A stretch of 64,000 nucleotides of DNA. Origin: Meconema thalassinum. Its lineage: Eukaryota; Arthropoda; Insecta; Orthoptera; Tettigoniidae. The stretch is taken from the NCBI GenBank assembly GCA_946902985.2, contig OX336389.2, positions 169,580,704-169,644,703 on the forward strand, in the 5' to 3' direction. The position numbers and the translations under genes were made by a program. Of the stretch, positions 63,128-64,000 are shown one piece after another. Numbering within the stretch: the first letter of the stretch is position 1; each line of letters opens with the position of its first letter. Under the pieces are notes generated by a model that worked only from the letters and a program-made list of their open reading frames with translations, was not told the DNA's origin and searched no databases.

Positions 63128-64000
63128 ACTAGAGATCTAAGTGAGCCTAGATGTTTACACCAAATTACACTAAATTTAATTTAATTATTACTACCTAATA
63201 GAATTAATCTAATAACCTACCAATAAAGAAGAATGTGAAATACGTATATCTTCCAATCAGGTGAAGTCTCGTAAAAGCACCACTGCTCTACTTGGTTCAA
63301 ACAGTGATTGAAGAAGTCACCGAATCTTTGGATACACGTTCCCACAACTTAGTTTAAGTTTATTAAATTATCAACAAGAATTTCTAAATACTATCAATAT
63401 TCCGTATTACAATTGATCTGAGGAAAGTAACTTTATAGATTTTAAGCCTCTGTTATAATATTTTACCACTTTTATCAAATATTTACACTAGCTGCTATTT
63501 CACTGCACTTTCACTGTGACACTGCACTTTCACTGTGACATTGCATGTGAGAAACTGTACATATACCGGTATGTTTTAGATCCCCTTCAACTCAAAATTT
63601 CGATCCCTCGGCACTAGCATGAAGACATTTGTTAACGTGAAAGTGAAATACTACACAATATTGGCCATTTTTAAAACGACTATCGTCATTCTGTTTCACT
63701 AATCATAATGCCAGTGATCGAATTATATTGCTCGGGTCTCTATTCTTCCAAGTGGCGATTTGTGTAGTCAGTTTTGCAGTGTACCATGCACGTATGGAAT
63801 TTTGCGTGGGTTCGAATTGACGCTACATTTTCTTTGTTTGCTAGTGAAAGAGTCAACTCGACGGCATGGTCGTGCGCGTTAATTCGCTCACCACGACTGC
63901 AATGAGGAGCTGCAGGAATTCCATTTTTTCCACACTTCCTCCAGAAAAATGCCGGGATAGCACCGTACCTTATTTCACGTCCCGGGGGTCCTATCCGGTA
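63128..64000. other. Region upstream of LINE, 5' end undefined
   Basis: May include the LINE 5' untranslated region. A 20-bp unit (CACTGCACTTTCACTGTGA) is tandemly repeated at 63501-63541. Near 63940 CCAGAAAAATGCCGGGAT resembles the SINE body found elsewhere. No gene. Confidence 0.4.
63501..63541. repeat. Two-copy 20-bp tandem repeat
   Basis: ACTGCACTTTCACTGTGAC occurs twice in a row and then breaks down (ATTGCATGTG). Confidence 0.8.

Overview
This window looks like a stretch of a large, repeat-dominated insect nuclear genome. The copia primer-binding site matches the insect initiator tRNA-Met. The transposon mix (Tc1/mariner, pogo, hAT, Helitron, Penelope-like, CR1-like and other LINEs) and the tRNA-derived SINEs that share one central body suggest a polyneopteran such as an orthopteran or stick insect. 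That taxonomic guess is inference from remembered repeat styles, not a search. I found no convincing host protein-coding gene, no functional tRNA or rRNA gene and no CRISPR array. Nearly every recognisable ORF belongs to a mobile element.

Layout: 0.4-4.9 kb is a young, almost intact Copia LTR retrotransposon. 5.4-8.6 kb holds a minus-strand Ty3/gypsy-like gag with a scrap of reverse transcriptase. 8.6-13.7 kb carries SINEs, a MITE-like inverted repeat and a decayed LINE interrupted by a SINE. 13.7-21.1 kb is one Tc1-like transposon blown apart by two insertions: a non-coding SINE-like element ('family A'), itself split by a small Penelope-like element with two hammerhead-ribozyme motifs, and a 3.9-kb AT-rich insertion. 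21.1-26.3 kb is a chain of Helitron (with a 14-copy tandem array), 5S-rRNA-derived SINE, mariner-like element, fold-back MITE, second Helitron, Penelope end and pogo remnant.

26.3-35.8 kb is a diverged ~210-bp tandem repeat invaded by a pogo/jerky-like transposon, which is invaded by a LINE, which is invaded by a Tc1-like element with an intact 341-residue transposase. 36.5-43.2 kb has SINEs, a minus-strand Penelope-like piece with one good and one decayed hammerhead motif, and long stretches with nothing recognisable. 43.9-46.3 kb has a decayed Tc1 and a long-TIR element with a DUF4817-like helix-turn-helix. 46.3-58.2 kb holds a possible regulatory block (RFX X-box beside a CRE), a hAT scrap, a third Helitron, further DNA transposon, LINE and SINE fragments and a fold-back element. 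58.8-63.1 kb is a minus-strand CR1-like LINE with two intact, overlapping ORFs.

The elements do not form a pathway, but they show dependencies. SINEs and family A carry direct target duplications expected of LINE-driven copying, MITE-like elements reuse TA targets like the Tc1/pogo elements nearby, and nested insertions give a relative age order. The most interesting signals are the hammerhead-bearing Penelope-like elements and family A.
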